Assembly: GCA_034440615.1 (NCBI GenBank)
Contig: JAOTOM010004797.1
Location: 186,001 to 250,000 of the forward strand
DNA length: 64,000 bases
Direction of reading: 5' to 3'
Source of the DNA: Ashinkailepas kermadecensis
Lineage: Eukaryota > Arthropoda > Thecostraca > Neolepadidae
The position numbers and the translations under genes are program-made. This document shows positions 1 through 12,854 of this stretch, one piece after another; position 1 is the first letter of the stretch; the number at the start of each line of letters is the position of its first letter. The notes beneath the pieces were generated by a model that saw nothing but the letters and a program-made list of their open reading frames with translations, made no database searches and was not told the DNA's origin.

Positions 1-40
1 ATCGCAGCCACGGTGCCAGAGCCGGCGAGCTCACCTTTAT

Positions 41-165
41 TCGGGTCGGGTGGTGGAGCGGTAGGCACGCCCTACCCGGACCACCATTCGGGTCGGGTGG
101 TGTAACAGTAGGCAGACACCACCCGGACCACCATTTGGGTCGGGTGGTGGAACGGCTGGCGTGCT
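41..165. repeat. Minisatellite, 47-bp unit, about 2.6 copies
   Basis: The block starting GGGTCGGGTGGTG recurs at about 42, 89 and 136, exactly 47 bases apart. Each unit also carries the partly complementary CCCGGACCACCAT, so a unit could fold on itself. Open frames over it are repeat-driven. No coding role is seen. Confidence 0.85.
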
Positions 166-739
166 TGCATCAACGATACCTATGTATAGTGTATCAGTTG
201 TCACTGGGTGGTCCCCCGCCGACCAGACGACGTCGTATCGCACCATACAATCTTATCTTCCTTTTGGTCTTTTATCTGTACATCAGTGACGGGAGGCTTT
301 CAAGTTTCGAGCAGTTCCATCTCCAAGTTCATTTTAGGCATGTACTGTCGTGAATTTTCAGTGAAACAAGAAAAGCGTGGGTCTGAACACTCGCGCCTTC
401 GCCGTCCAGTAGCGAAGCTAGGGGAGAAGCGTACACGGTGCAAGGATACACAAAAGGTGCAATATCTCCGGGCATCAAAGTATGTATATCTGCATCGCTG
501 ACTTGTTCCCACCTCGGAGAGCCCGGGGCGTCGGATCGGCCGCCGGTGGGGCCTCGTCCTCGGCACAGCTCACACAGACGCTCGCAGATGATGGCGTACA
601 AATTGAGCATCGCCTCTGAACTGTGATTGCATTGTTGGCGACAGCGGCAGACACAGGCCAGATTGACTGCCGGCGCGCCCGGCCGGCTGTCGAACGGCCC
701 AACGGGGGTGGTGCGGGAGCGGACGAAGTCGCCGGGATG
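166..739. other. Unique sequence, nothing recognised
   Basis: Mixed-composition sequence with short overlapping open frames on both strands (under 100 codons), none resembling a known family. The right part (about 500-730) is richer in GC and CpG. No RNA gene or element end was identified. Confidence 0.5.
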
Positions 740-905
740 GTGGAGGGCGGGAGAGGGAAACAGAAGGAGCGAGAGGGAGACGGAAAGAGAGCGAGGGGAG
801 AGGGAGAGAGGGAAGGAGATGAAGAGAGAGAGAGTGCAGGTGTGGAAGGTAGAGGGGGAAGGGGAGGGAGTGGCAGAAGAGAGGGAGTGTGAAAGGAAAC
901 TGAGG
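740..905. repeat. Polypurine GA/GGA-rich tract
   Basis: The + strand is almost entirely A and G (repeated GAGAGGGAGA-type words) for about 160 bases. Such purine mirror tracts can form triplex DNA. The open frames over it (Arg/Glu/Gly-rich) are composition artefacts. Confidence 0.8.
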
Positions 906-2679
906 TGAAAGATAGAAATCGATGGATGCCAGAGAAAGAGAGGAAACGATTAGGTTTCAGGACGTATTCAAAGTGAAATACGTCGTGAACGAAATTCGTC
1001 AGGAATAGCGTACGAAATGTGTCATGATTAATTGTCTAACATCATTCGAAACTCGACCTGCTTTTCTTTCGGTGCCACTTATGACGTAGTATCAGCTTAT
1101 CTATGTGAAATAATCTTATATACCCTTTCCACGCTATGATAGATTATATAATTTTGCATAGGTTGTTAGCAGCTTACATTTTAACATTACACCATACAAG
1201 CTAGATGCGTAGGACATAAATTAGCACTACAGCACGCCGCAACTGCCTACAACAAAGCAAAGAAAAGAAGGTATACTATCATCGGCATAGCAACAATAAT
1301 ACAGCACAATGCACTGGCACAAACGGCTACCTGGTCACCACGTCTCTCTAAGCTCCCCTTTGTCGCAGTTCCTGGTAAAACAACGAGACTCTAGTGCAAC
1401 CAAAAGGTCAAGGATATGCTCCCTAGTTTCTGAAGCATTGCGTAGGCAGTTCGCAAACGGCATGCGAAAAAATCAGCGGTATAATATTTACGTCCTTGCC
1501 CGGTAGAACATGTACCTCCGTGCCGGAATACAGCTGAAAGGCTCCGGAGAACAAGAAAAATCCCCGGATAAAACTTACGCAATTAAATTACCCTCATATC
1601 TCTTTCAGCACCGTAAGGATTCACAAAGACATTGCATCCGTATTCTTACATGTGTTAAGTTGTCTCCATCGGCATCAGCGCTAGGCTGAAATTACTAATT
1701 GCGCAACAGCTTTTTTTCTTTCAGTCCACATCCATTATGCCACCTGTTCTTCAGCAGCGCCTCTTGCAATCAAGTCGTCTTTGTCTGAATCGTAGCTCCA
1801 GTACACACAGTGCCACCACCCATCGCCTGCTGAATGCTGAGTGTATTCTCAGTTTGCTCCATTATTTGGCGAAGCGTTCCACCTGAAGCTGAGCGACAGA
1901 GGACGGCATCCACAGCTGTCCAACACAAGTGAGGCACGAAATGTGTTCGACAAGTTGACTACAATCACCGAGGCGCTCTTCTCCTCAATTTCACCCGAAC
2001 AAATGCCCCGGGATCCAAGTCTTTAAATTCCATTTCAGAACTGTAAAATGTAGCAGCAGAAATTGATTGGTCCTGGGAGGCTCAAGAAGAAGAACGTATG
2101 TTGTGATAGTCTTATTCGTACCATCGAACAAATTATACAGTACATATTATGAAGCATTGTGGGAAAGATCAAAGATACACACAACGTAACTGGAGTAATG
2201 CTCGTAGTAAATATATACGAAGTTATCCTCAGAATAACTCAGAATAACTAGAAGACCAGAACTGCACCGGAAGAAATAGCATGCACCAAGACATCATCAT
2301 CAAGTTATCAATGACGCATTCAGCAATGACAACAACCAAGGCAATAAGGATTCGAGGTCTTTACCCGATACACCTCTGCATCGCGTGGAAGTTTGGTAGA
2401 CGATGAGGACAAAAGGATGCTGGGGCTTCAGAATGGTGTCCGTTGAGCGGTACCCATAGGTATAGAGAACAAGGAGAATACTTCGCCCGTAATTATTCCT
2501 GCCTGTAGATGACAGTGGTGGGTACTAAGTAAATTGTCCCTATTGTTCTTGTTGAGTATTTGCTTAAGAACTACGACAAATTGAATTACACCGCAAAGAG
2601 TTAACATGTCCTACGTATGTGCGTCCAGTGCTCCATGAAAAGCCCAGAAAGACAGAGAGAGAGCCATCGAAGAACGCTG

Positions 2680-2681
<2 letters not shown>
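906..2681. other. Unique AT-leaning sequence, nothing recognised
   Basis: About 1.8 kb without long open frames (none above 65 codons), tandem repeats or recognisable RNA genes. A short local duplication of the word cagaataact lies near 2230-2250. Intergenic or intronic status cannot be decided. Confidence 0.5.

Positions 2682-2739
<58 letters not shown>
2682..2739. repeat. (TA)n microsatellite, about 58 bp
   Basis: Uninterrupted alternating TA. It generates the Tyr-Ile runs in translated frames on both strands, which are not proteins. Confidence 0.97.
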
Positions 2740-2741
<2 letters not shown>

Positions 2742-3540
2742 TGCGTTTTGTTCGCATCTGGTGCCATCTAGTCGCTGCTCGGGCCCTCACAATGAATAAT
2801 GTGATAATGGTAGCGCTGCTGGAGGGTGCACACTGACCGTGTGTACCGTGTAACTGTGACAGGCAGAATCCCAGCCTGTGGAGTACGCCGGTGACGTGCG
2901 CAGAAGCAGCTGGGGACGGCCTTTGCGTTTGGCCAGCGTGCACTCTCCGCCATCGCGGCCCCTGCCAGATACTTTGCAGAGGTCCTGGTAATGGCTAGAC
3001 ACCACAAACCAGGTGCAAACAAACTGCAAAATAATCATATGATAGCACTCCTCGACGGCCCGAACGTTCTGAAGTCCTTCAGGGAGGAGTAGACTCATAT
3101 ACCTAATACAAGCAAACACCAGAATGTTCTCAGACATCCGGTACTTGATCAAATAACATCTACGTAGACGAGGTCCTCGGAGGTGAATTACCAGCCGGTG
3201 TGACGCTGCCGGTGATTTCATGTGCATATGTGGGTGAAAGTAAGACGCAATGCGAATAAATTATGGATCAGGGTTTTGTTCATTATTGCACCCACTGTGA
3301 GAGGGTCAAGGCAATGGGTGTGGCCTACCGGATGCTCTTGCTGTACATCTTGGTAAGCTGGTAGATACCAAATAGCTCAAGCAGCCGGTCGGTCAATTGA
3401 AACAATTTTTAAATCGAACAGAAGTACGTCTCAAAATAGCCACTGATAGATGTTAATACCAATTGCATATTTGCAGTCAACAAACGATCAGCTTTTGCAT
3501 ATTGTGTTTCGTCTTTTGAGTATTCCGAGCACTTGCAACG
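2740..3540. other. Unique sequence with one unrecognised minus-strand open frame
   Basis: A 146-codon open frame on the minus strand (2787-3227) is not low-complexity, but I recognise no domain, signal peptide or family in it. It is probably chance or an exon-less remnant. No repeats are evident. Confidence 0.3.
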
Positions 3541-4345
3541 AGCCGTGTGTCACACTGTGAGGTGTGCAGGTGCAGGTGCTTCAAGGTGTGCTCCTGTTGT
3601 GAGGTGTGTTCCTGTCGTGAGGTGTGCTCTTGCAGTAAGGTGTGCTCCTGTGATGTGTGTTCCTGTGAGGTGTGCTCCTGTGAGGTGTACTCCTGTGAGG
3701 TGTGCTCCATGCCGGGCACTTCCAATGAGCCATGTGCCACGCTGTGAGGTGTGCTCCTGTAAGGTGTGCAGATGCAGGTGCTGTGAGGTATGCAGGTACA
3801 GGTGTTGTGAGGTATGCAGGTGCAGGTGCTGAGAGGTGTGCAGGTACAGGTGCAGGTGAGGGGTGCAGGTGCAGGTGCTGTGAGGGGTGCAGGTGCAGGT
3901 GCTGTGAGGTGTGCAGGTACAGGTGCAGGTGAGGGGTGTAGGTGCAGGTGCAGGTGAGGGGTGCATGTACAGGTGCTGTGACGTGTGCAGGTACAGGTGC
4001 TGTGAGGTGTGCAGGTGCAGGTGCTGTGACGTGTGCAGGTACAGGTGCTGTGAGGTGTGCAGGTCCAGGTGTTGTGAGGTGTGCAGGTGCAGGTGCTGTG
4101 ACGTGTGCAGGTACAGGTGCTGTGAGGTGTGCAGGTGCAGGTGCTGTGAGGTGTGCAGGTCCAGGTGCTGTGAGGTGTGCAGGTGATGTGAGGTGTGCAG
4201 GTGCAGGTGCTGTGAGGTGTGCAGGTCCAGGTGCTGTGAGGTGTGCAGGTGCAGGTGATGTGAGGTGTGCAGGTCCAGGTGCAGGTGAGGAGTGCAGGTA
4301 CAGGTGCTGTGAAGGCTGCAGGTGCATGTGAGGTTTGCAGGTGCA
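3541..4345. repeat. GT/GC-rich minisatellite, about 800 bp, built from GGTGCA and CTGTGAGGT words
   Basis: The left third repeats a unit of about 15-18 bp (GTGCTCCTGTGAGGT type). The rest repeats blocks of 6, 18 and 24 bp (CAGGTGCAGGTGCTGTGAGG type). Strand asymmetry is strong: the + strand is G/T rich. All three minus frames stay open for 281-309 codons (Thr-Pro-His-Ser-Leu repeats), because the unit lacks stops. Those frames should not be annotated as proteins. Confidence 0.95.
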
Positions 4346-5145
4346 TACGGTAAGGGGTGTTGCTCGCATATCACCCACACGGCTGCTGGCACCACACCTT
4401 ATTGCCGGCTCCATTCCGGGGCCGACAAAAGACGGATTCGTCTGTTCTGCGTCGGCGGCGGCCGCCGCGGGGCATGTGAAGTGCGGCATTAGTGCTCGTA
4501 TTGGACGCATTTATAACGTGGCACGCTGACCGTCTGCGGCGGCAATACGGACGGCTCTGACAAAACGGTGCCGGCCGGTCCGGACCGGAAGCCGCCGCAC
4601 CGCCACACCGTCCGCAGAAGTCGGCAACGACTCCAGACACGGACACGACGGCGGGCTTTGGGATCAGGTGCAGGAGGATTTTGCTGACACACTCGGGCGG
4701 GTGTACTTGGTCAAAGATACGAGATGACAATGGAAATGCATGCCGTGTGGCCAGAATATGCAGGAGAACGCAACTGCGAGAGGACGCAAGAATGTACACA
4801 AATGTGCTCACGTACTGGAGCAATGCCAGGTAGCTTATGTCACGTGGTCCTGTTCTCCGTCACGGACGGGAAACGTCATACGTGTGAAACTGGGCGCGGC
4901 TTATACCTGATCAGCATGCAACTAAGGTCGCCGACTGAAAACAATGCAACGCTCTTCTTCCACCACCAGCTACCTATCATCACTTACCATATATGGCTAG
5001 TGATGGCAGGACATTTTGGATTCACCCGCCATCGTTGTTGGAAGGCATCCATCTTGCAGATCATACCGTCCCATGCAGCTCTATGGGCATATTTTCCACG
5101 TCAGGTTAGCATAAGTGGGTCGAAAGAAGGAGATTTGGTTCCATA
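4346..5145. other. Unique sequence, CpG-rich at its left side
   Basis: About 4440-4650 is GC- and CpG-dense. A 140-codon plus-strand open frame (4724-5146) is mixed in composition but matches no family I know. No splice-supported exon or RNA gene was identified. Confidence 0.35.
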
Positions 5146-5208
5146 AATCAAGTGGTAGGTGCATCCCCGAGGTTCATAAATCAAGTGGTAGGTGCATGCC
5201 CGCGGTTT
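5146..5208. repeat. Tandem duplication, about 33 bp, two copies
   Basis: The word ATAAATCAAGTGGTAGGTGC occurs twice in tandem with slightly different following bases (CCCGAGG and CCCGCGG). Confidence 0.9.
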
Positions 5209-5339
5209 ACCATGGAAGGGTTGCGGTAAAGCCACGTAGCCGAAGCAGTGGGAGGCGCACTCGAGCCATCCCGGAGGGGCGCCTCTTCCCGGCGGGACGG
5301 GCGCCACCTTAAATCGGGGCACATGCCCCAGTCCCCCCC

Positions 5340-5361
5340 TCCCATTCTGCATCCGCCCCTG
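5340..5361. mobile_element. Possible orphan right end of a hAT-like element
   Basis: The sequence ends in CATCCGCCCCTG, whose complement CAGGGGCGGATG matches the usual hAT terminal pattern. It follows a C-rich run like other hAT-like ends in this window. I found no matching left end or target duplication, so this is only a possible truncated copy. Confidence 0.25.
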
Positions 5362-7076
5362 CTGAACGTAAATTGGCTTAGTCTATGATGCTCTTGGCCC
5401 AAGTAATTTCAGGCAGAGACTGATAAATGGTGTTATAATACCTTAACGATTGATATAGACGATGCTATAAATCGGTCACTATAGCGTTTCTATGAATTGT
5501 GGAAAATAATTTGCAGTGTTGTGGATTGTGAAAAACAATTCTGTAAGCATAGCTGTTATAAATATAATTAATTTATGTTCTTCTCCAGTACGAACATCGA
5601 TCTGTAAAACATTGATCAGAATACATCATTTAAACGAAACGAAATACAAGAAAATAATTCGAATGCTCTATGACAAATAATTAGGCATACAACCCAAACT
5701 GCATGGATTCATCGTTCACCCAAACAACAAGAAAACGAGACACGTGCAGTCGATTAAAGGCGCGAGACATCGGTCGATGACATCACCAGCGATATTCTGC
5801 GGCCTACACTGGCTATCTGGCAGCCAGACTTCGCACTCGCTGGAGATGGGTCCAGTGACGATTGGAGTAAGTCAAATGAACGGTAGCTGCCGGCGTTTAT
5901 GGATTGAATTCTTCCGATATTAGCATCGTCGCTGAGGGAAATTATTGTAATTGAAACCACTTCTGTGATAGCAGGTTGCTATCTGCTTCTGGTTGCTATC
6001 TGCTAACTACTTCTGGCGCATCAAGAACAATCACAAACAAGGAATCACACCCCGGAATGTATTGGCTTTGCTCCTACGTCGTTCCTCATAACTAACCGGC
6101 ATCACCGTACTCGCAGCTGAAAGTCATCGAACGTACCGGAGAATATTCACAATCCCCGGATACCCGAAATAAGACTTGTGGCGCAGTGTGCTTGGAATTT
6201 CAGCGAACTCTAACTGCCACATCCAACAAGGGAAAAAGAGATAAACTATCCATCGCTTATAACGCGCAACTGCACAGTAGCCGTTACTGATAGTCCGTCA
6301 AAACGGCACCATTTATCTTGCTTAGTAGTTCCCGGAAATCTGCAGTGCAGGTCACGGAGCACGCAAACACGCACGTAAGCACAAGCACGGAAAGCAGTAG
6401 GTGGTCATTGTAGTTAAACTTAATGACAGTTTCATGGCAAGTAGATATGTCGGATTATTGTTTCAGATCTATATCCTTTGATGCTTCTACCAGAATGCTA
6501 CGAAGGTCGAAGGCCGTGGCGATGCAGTTTTGTTCTAGGTTGCTTTTTATTGGGCCATCTGGATTCTCGCACAGTTGAACCGTTGCTGGTAAATACCGCA
6601 TTGTCGCTCTGATTTCGGTTACAAGATGCTGCACCGCCGCACACGATATCGGCAATAAAGCACCCTTCTGCATTGGCCAGACACCAGCGTCTCGACTATG
6701 CAAATTTGACTGGTGAGTGGGCGCTACAATTGACCCCAATGGGCCCACTAGCACTCTTTTCACCCCTCCCAGAGTAATGCTTGAGCAACGGACCATGCAA
6801 CTTGACTGGGGGGCCACGGTCATGAGTGTGGGGGATCACGGGCTCCTCAGTTAGCATGTTAGAGGAGACTCCCACACACCCCTCCTCCGCATTCTGCTTG
6901 GACAGGCTTCAGTTGTCGCAGTCTGTCGCAGTTCAGTTCTTCAGTTGTCGCGGTTCTCGAACTCGCGACATGCACAGGCGATAATTATAACGGTAGCGCC
7001 ATCACCAAATTAGCACATGTCCAGTGATCCTATTAGCGCGGCTCTGGCGGCCGCTCCACCACAGGATCCCCGATAT
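5362..7076. other. Unique sequence with one unrecognised open frame
   Basis: Mostly AT-leaning. A 122-codon minus-strand frame (6455-6823) has balanced composition but no recognised motif. No tandem repeats or RNA genes seen. The right edge becomes GC-rich. Confidence 0.35.
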
Positions 7077-7115
7077 CAGATGCTGGTCTCAGATGCTGGT
7101 CTCAGATGCTGGTCG
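7077..7115. repeat. 13-bp tandem triplication
   Basis: CAGATGCTGGT starts at 7077, 7090 and 7103, giving three 13-bp copies. Confidence 0.95.
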
Positions 7116-7313
7116 AGCCCAGGTGGCCCCAGGCGCCGCCCTCGGGCTGAGAGTCATTTAATTAGGAGAACCGCGCGCGGGCAGGTACGAGCGGCCAGCA
7201 CGCGAGACAGGGCGTCACGTGTCGACCGCCGGCGTGCCGGGGCAACGGCCGCCGAATTACAGCAGACCGGGGCATGACTCAGTGGTGGCCGCTGTGCTGA
7301 CACCCTCGTATAG

Positions 7314-7664
7314 TGGCAGTGCTCGTGACGTGCTGGTCACGTTTGTCGGGCACGCGACGTCCGACACAGCAGGTAGGCCAGCGCGGCAGCTCGTGCCGTG
7401 CTAGTCACGTTTGGCGGGCACGCGACGTCTGACGCAGCAGGTAGGCAAGCGCGGCAGCTCGTGCCGCGCTGGTCACGTTTGTCGGGCACGCGACGTCTGA
7501 CGCAGCAGGTAGGCCAGCGCGGCAGCTCGTGCCGCGCTGGTCACGTTTGTCGGGCACGCGACGTCTGACACAGCAGGTAAGCCAGTGCGGCAGCTCGTGC
7601 CGTGCTAGTCACGTTTGGCGGGCACGCGACGTCCGACACAGCAGGTAGGCCAGCGCGGCAGCTA
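7314..7664. repeat. Minisatellite, 68-bp unit, about 5 copies
   Basis: GTCACGTTTG or GTCACGTTTGG occurs at 7336, 7404, 7472, 7540 and 7608, exactly 68 bases apart. Copies differ by a few substitutions in an alternating way (CGTGCTAGTC versus CGCGCTGGTC). Each unit carries GGGCACGCGACGTC and is CpG-rich. The perfect periodicity suggests recent expansion or homogenisation. Confidence 0.97.
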
Positions 7665-8398
<734 letters not shown>

Positions 8399-8722
8399 AT
8401 TAAGTAATTTCCATAGCCTGAGATGAGATTACGTGCAATTTGCTAATCGAATGGCATATTTCCTCTCTTTTGACAACTACTTCATGCCTAAATACTTTTT
8501 TGAAAACAACCCTCCATGCATTACAACATGTGGAGTATTCGTGACGAAACGCGGCATGAAGCTTCACGTTCTCGTTGCCTAATCGTATCTATAAGTATCC
8601 ATAAGAGCCGTGGATCGCGTGTGCGTTGTTTTCAACCACCTGTGTGACGACACGTACGGCGATCCACCCTGCACGTGTCAGTGCAGGCCACGCCGCTCCA
8701 TACAGCATGGTACGGTGTGGCG

Positions 8723-8725
<3 letters not shown>

Positions 8726-8761
<36 letters not shown>
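8726..8761. repeat. (CA)n microsatellite, about 36 bp
   Basis: Perfect CA dinucleotide run on the + strand. Confidence 0.97.
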
Positions 8762-8762
<1 letters not shown>

Positions 8763-8831
8763 CGTCATCAAACAAGCGTCTCCCGGCTGACACCACCAGC
8801 AGACAGAACACCATGTGAACGTGTTGGGACA

Positions 8832-9013
8832 CATGGGCGGAGGTTTATGGAACTTATTGGGAGGGCGCAATATATGAGGGCAATGGGAGGGATCAAATGG
8901 ATCGGGGGAGCATGCCACGTACTGGCCCATGTAAAAAAGGAATTATCGGGGGGGGGGGGCAAAACCAACATTTAAGGAGTGCCCTCCCGAAAGCATGCAA
9001 AGCTACACCCCTG
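8832..9013. mobile_element. Small non-autonomous hAT-like element (MITE), 182 bp, tentative
   Basis: The right end reads CTACACCCCTG; its complement CAGGGGTGTAG resembles the left end CATGGGCGGAG. The 8 bases before the left end (TTGGGACA, 8824-8831) and after the right end (TTGCCACA, 9014-9021) agree at 6 of 8 positions, as an aged hAT target duplication would. The interior carries G-runs like the 219-bp copy near 20.4 kb. It has no coding capacity. Ends are imperfect, so confidence is moderate. Confidence 0.45.
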
Positions 9014-10758
9014 TTGCCACAGTGGGGACAGTTGGTCCAAAATTAGTCAGCTGTCACTCAGACTACCTGCACGGTTTATAGGCAGTGCAGAGGCCAAGAA
9101 ACATCTATGACCGATATTTCATACTGGTGTAACCCCTCCCCTGATTGTATGCACGTGGATTAACACGCACGCCGGAGGGCCTCTCACATAACACATCCCG
9201 GAGAGGGCCGGATTTCTCCCCCCCCCCCCCAAGGTCTCGGAAACTACTGACGCCAGAAGCATATCTGGAGAGTAGATTACGGTTGTGGTGAACTCGCCGC
9301 AATATAAATATCATGATCATAGGTCAATGCCTGCACGGTCAAATGAGGTCGAGATCGGCAAGCACACCGTGCCGTGGTGACGAAACACTGTGACCTTGAA
9401 CGCCGGGTGGCGTCGGTCGACTTTGCACCCCCACAATTCCTATATTTACGAACGGATTACAAAATTTATTTTGCATGCGATGTGCTTATCAACTTTTAGC
9501 AAAGTCACAAGCTTTCATTACCATATCCCGATCCGGCTATGAGCTAGTCGCGCCGACGATCGATACCAGCACCAACTGCAATGCTGGCCGGTGACCCTAG
9601 ACTGCCCACCTCCGCTAACAGTGAGTGTACACTGTACGTGCTTGCCGCCGGTTCCGGTACATCTCGGGGCGCTACGACCATCAGTTCGCCACCGGATCGT
9701 ACTTCCGGTGCGGCTACAGCGGTGCAGGGGGCCTGGCCAGCTCGACCCTCGCACCATGCCACGTCGTCCGCCCGCCTGGTGAGCTCGACACCCCGCCGGT
9801 GCCGCTCCCGTGAACGGAATCGCAACGGTGTGATTCAGGGTCGGCGCCTGCGGCCGTCACTCTTCGCCGCCAGTCGGAGATCCCGCGCTTCTGGGAAGTC
9901 ATGCACGTGCACGGAGGAATGCGAGACAGATGCGTGCGGGAGCGGCCAGGCAGACGCACCGGGGTTGGTGGTGAAGATGCGGTAGATGACGATGCTGTGC
10001 GTCACACCAGCATCCGTTGCTGCTGGTGTGAAGTACCTATAACGGCTGATGGCACTGTAGCCGCGGGCCTTTGTCGTACGACAGCGGTGGGCCTTGAACA
10101 CACTTCTGAAAGCTGAGTCTGCAACTCTTGGTTTGCAAGAAGCCGGGGAGATTACACATGGGAGCACGTGTAAAATATGACTGTATTTGGTGTGATGGAC
10201 AGCGTTAGCACGTTCGGCGCAGGGACATGATAGCAGTGAACGTTTAATGAGTTGTTAACAAAGTAGCGACTAATTTTTAATTACGCCTGAAACGGTGCTG
10301 ATAGCGAGCTGACGCTGCCAATGCTTGTAAATGGAACACTTCAGGTACCTTGTGATAATAAATCACTGCATCTTGCGCAGCCGAAGCCAGCCCGGATCCG
10401 TGCTGGCCAATCAAAATGCAATTCAGAATCCAGATACATCGTAAATCAATTTATCATACTTGATTCACATCACATCCTGTGCAAACGGAATAATATTGTT
10501 AAACCATGCGCTAATGTTAGCGTCGTATGAGATACATCACCAGCGCCGGTAATGGACTACGCTTTTCCATTCCCAAGTGTTGAAATTGCAGGCACTGCTT
10601 CAGCCATCGAGTTCGCCGCCTAATGCGGATCACGTATTAGGCGATCCGATCCGAAACTTGAAATGCACTATGCCGAACTATTCAAATGGGCCCTTCTTAC
10701 TCCCGAAATACGCATCGAAAATTGAGCGCAATAAGGTGCATGTCTGTACATAGAGAGA
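9014..10758. other. Unique sequence with a CpG-rich block at about 9540-9970
   Basis: Contains a poly-C run near 9220 and a GC/CpG-dense block where frames on both strands stay open up to 134 codons (9581-9985 plus; 9835-10167 minus). Overlapping open frames in GC-rich DNA are expected by chance. No domain was recognised. Confidence 0.35.
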
Positions 10759-11016
10759 GCGGCCGGTGGAGACAGCGGCCGGCGGAGACAGCGGCCGGCG
10801 GAGACAGCGGCCGGCGGAGACTGCGGCCGGCGGAGACAGCGGCCGGCGGAGAATGCGGCCGGTGGAGACAGCGGCCGGCGGAGACAGCGGCCGGCGGAGA
10901 CAGCGGCCGGCGGAGACAGCGACCGGCGGAAACAGCGGCCGGCGGAAAGAGCGGCCGGCGGAAACAGCGGCCGGCGGAGACTGCGGCCGGCGGAGACAGC
11001 GGCCGGCGGAGACAGT
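10759..11016. repeat. Minisatellite, 16-bp unit, about 16 copies
   Basis: The unit GCGGCCGGCGGAGACA is repeated with rare substitutions (GGTGGAGA, GGCGGAAA, AATGCGG). It contains the CGGCCG palindrome. Since 16 is not a multiple of 3, all frames share the same open peptide repeat, explaining open frames of 126-162 codons that are not genes. Confidence 0.98.
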
Positions 11017-12068
11017 GGACCGGATGGAGTGGGATCACAGATTCGCTTGCGGCTTCAAGTGCCGGCGCCTCTGGCAACGTGCGATCGAATCCTCTGCTGC
11101 TGGGTCGACAGGCGCTCGGGCGGGACTGGATCGGCGGAGACGATGCCTCGGGCGATACGTATTCCCACTGGTAGCGTATATATTACCTGGATTACCATCT
11201 ATAGCGGGTAGCATTGAAGCTAATCGAATGTTCACGTAGTCCATACGCCACGTGCTCCATATGCTCTTATCTTCCAATGTAAAACCCTGGTATTTGGCTT
11301 TTGAGCAGCTCTGCATCCCAGACGAGTCTAAATGTTTCTAATTACATCGTCTTACAAACGCCGGAAATCACGAAAGGTTGCATCGCGATAACAGACGCCA
11401 CGTCGTAAAGCTTACCGCATCTTGTGTCGACATTTTCCGCGTCCACCAGAGGAAAATTGCCGCTAATTGTGCATTATAATTGATTATCCGGCGGAACCGA
11501 TTGTGTCACATACCCACTCATCGCCTCAGGGCACGCTGCGCCCGTTGCCCACACCCATAAAACCGTCAGAGCGTATAATGCACGAATCCAGACGTTAAAA
11601 CGGGCCCAACAAGCCAGTTCGACTTTACGGGTGCATTAGACAGATGAGGCTAGCGTCAGCGACGGTTCAGCTGGCGGCCACGTGACCGTCGACCACGATG
11701 AAGACAACTGAAGGCGCCGAGCAGACTCGCGCCAGCAGTCACAAGTTCATCAGGTGCCCAGCATTGAGATAGTATCCAGAGTATCCAGTCGATCAGCCTC
11801 CATGCGGCCTTAAGCATTATTGTTTGCATTACGACCATGGTGGTCACGGTCGCCACGGTGCGTTTCAAGCTGTCAAAGAGTTATCAGCTTCTGGACCTCA
11901 TGCGATGATTGAGGTAGGAAAACCTGACACAACAAATATTCAAAACGCAAATGCAAGTAAACATGAAGAGGCAGAACAGGGGTGATAGTTTATTTCATCT
12001 GGTGTATTCACATCGTCCTCATTGTTGATGACGATAATCATTTACGTTCAAGAGATACCCATCCCAGG

Positions 12069-12073
<5 letters not shown>
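11017..12073. other. Unique sequence, nothing recognised
   Basis: About 1 kb with no open frame above 95 codons outside the array edge, no tandem repeat and no RNA gene identified. Confidence 0.5.

Positions 12074-12130
<57 letters not shown>
12074..12130. repeat. (TA)n microsatellite, about 57 bp
   Basis: Alternating TA run. Confidence 0.97.
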
Positions 12131-12135
<5 letters not shown>

Positions 12136-12432
12136 CCTTTAATTTATATCATATATTATAGAATCCTGCACTCTCATTCCGTTTCAACTACTCTCCGTGA
12201 GGAATCGTACTACACAACCCATTACAAACACTGCAGGACAACGATAAAATACTTCTACATCCGTGGACTGCTAAAAAAAAGATCCTCTTTTGTACATACC
12301 ACACTATATTTAACTGGATTGCCAAATGTTTAAACAACAAACAGGCCACTCATTTTCCATCACAGGCCCAACGGAAGTAACATTACCCCAATAGGCCACG
12401 ATGGATTAGGTACTTATGCGTGATGCAAGGAG

Positions 12433-12474
12433 AATGAGTGAGTGAGTGAGTGAGTGAGAGTGAGAGAGAGAGGG
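12433..12474. repeat. (GTGA)n/(GA)n microsatellite
   Basis: GTGAGTGAGTGAGTGAG followed by GAGAGAGAGAGG, directly before the reverse transcriptase relic. Confidence 0.95.
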
Positions 12475-12476
12475 AG

Positions 12477-12854
12477 CAGCAGCAACTTTATAAGTATTTA
12501 TCCAGCAACCACCTCCTGTCCGATATTCAGCATGGCTGTCTCCTTATCACTTCGCTAAAGCCGTCCTTTTCCCCATGTCTCATCGCATCCTAGCACCCAG
12601 ATCGCGGATAATTTCATTTGATCTGCCTCCTGGACTTGAACAAAACTTTTTACGTCATCCATTACCAAAATCTGACCACATAATTGGAGCTGTACGGCGT
12701 CCACACTGGGTTAAATCCTACTTATCCGGCCATACCCAGAGATTCCACTTTACTGATTGCTTTGGAAGGAAGCACGTTTCCAAAAAAACCTTACTAGTAG
12801 CATAGGCGTGTTTCAGGGTTTCGCTCCTGGGGCTTTGTTCAGCATACTCGCGAG
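12477..12854 (+). pseudogene. Non-LTR retrotransposon reverse transcriptase relic, 5' part
   Basis: Translated pieces in successive frames show an RT core in the right order. From 12477 comes LYKYLSSNHLLSDIQHG, matching the conserved segment before the HGF motif. Around 12700-12750 comes HWVKSYLSGHTQRF, matching the W-SYL-RTQ-V segment. From 12802 comes IGVFQGFAPGALFSI, matching the GVPQGS-LGP-LF motif. Reading needs at least two frame changes, and segments between the motifs are missing or scrambled, so the copy is dead. The fragment stops at the hAT-like insertion and resumes at 15691. The motif set fits CR1/L2/Jockey-like elements, but the clade is not resolved. The RT would copy element RNA into DNA at a chromosomal nick. 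Confidence 0.85.
12847..12854. other. Left 8-bp target-site duplication of the hAT-like element
   Basis: CTCGCGAG immediately precedes the terminal CAGGGGTG and is repeated exactly at 15691-15698. The octamer is itself palindromic. An 8-bp duplication is diagnostic of hAT-type insertion. Confidence 0.85.

Noticed and set aside
3477..4510. Three overlapping 281-309 codon minus-strand frames rich in Thr, His, Pro and Ser (mucin-like look)
   Set aside because: All three frames of one strand are open across a GGTGCA-type minisatellite, which excludes real coding in at least two and makes the third implausible.
12431..12474. GTGA repeat as the tail of a retrotransposon
   Set aside because: It lies at the 5' side of a plus-strand RT fragment, whereas LINE tails sit at the 3' side. 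It could be the tail of another element, but nothing supports this.
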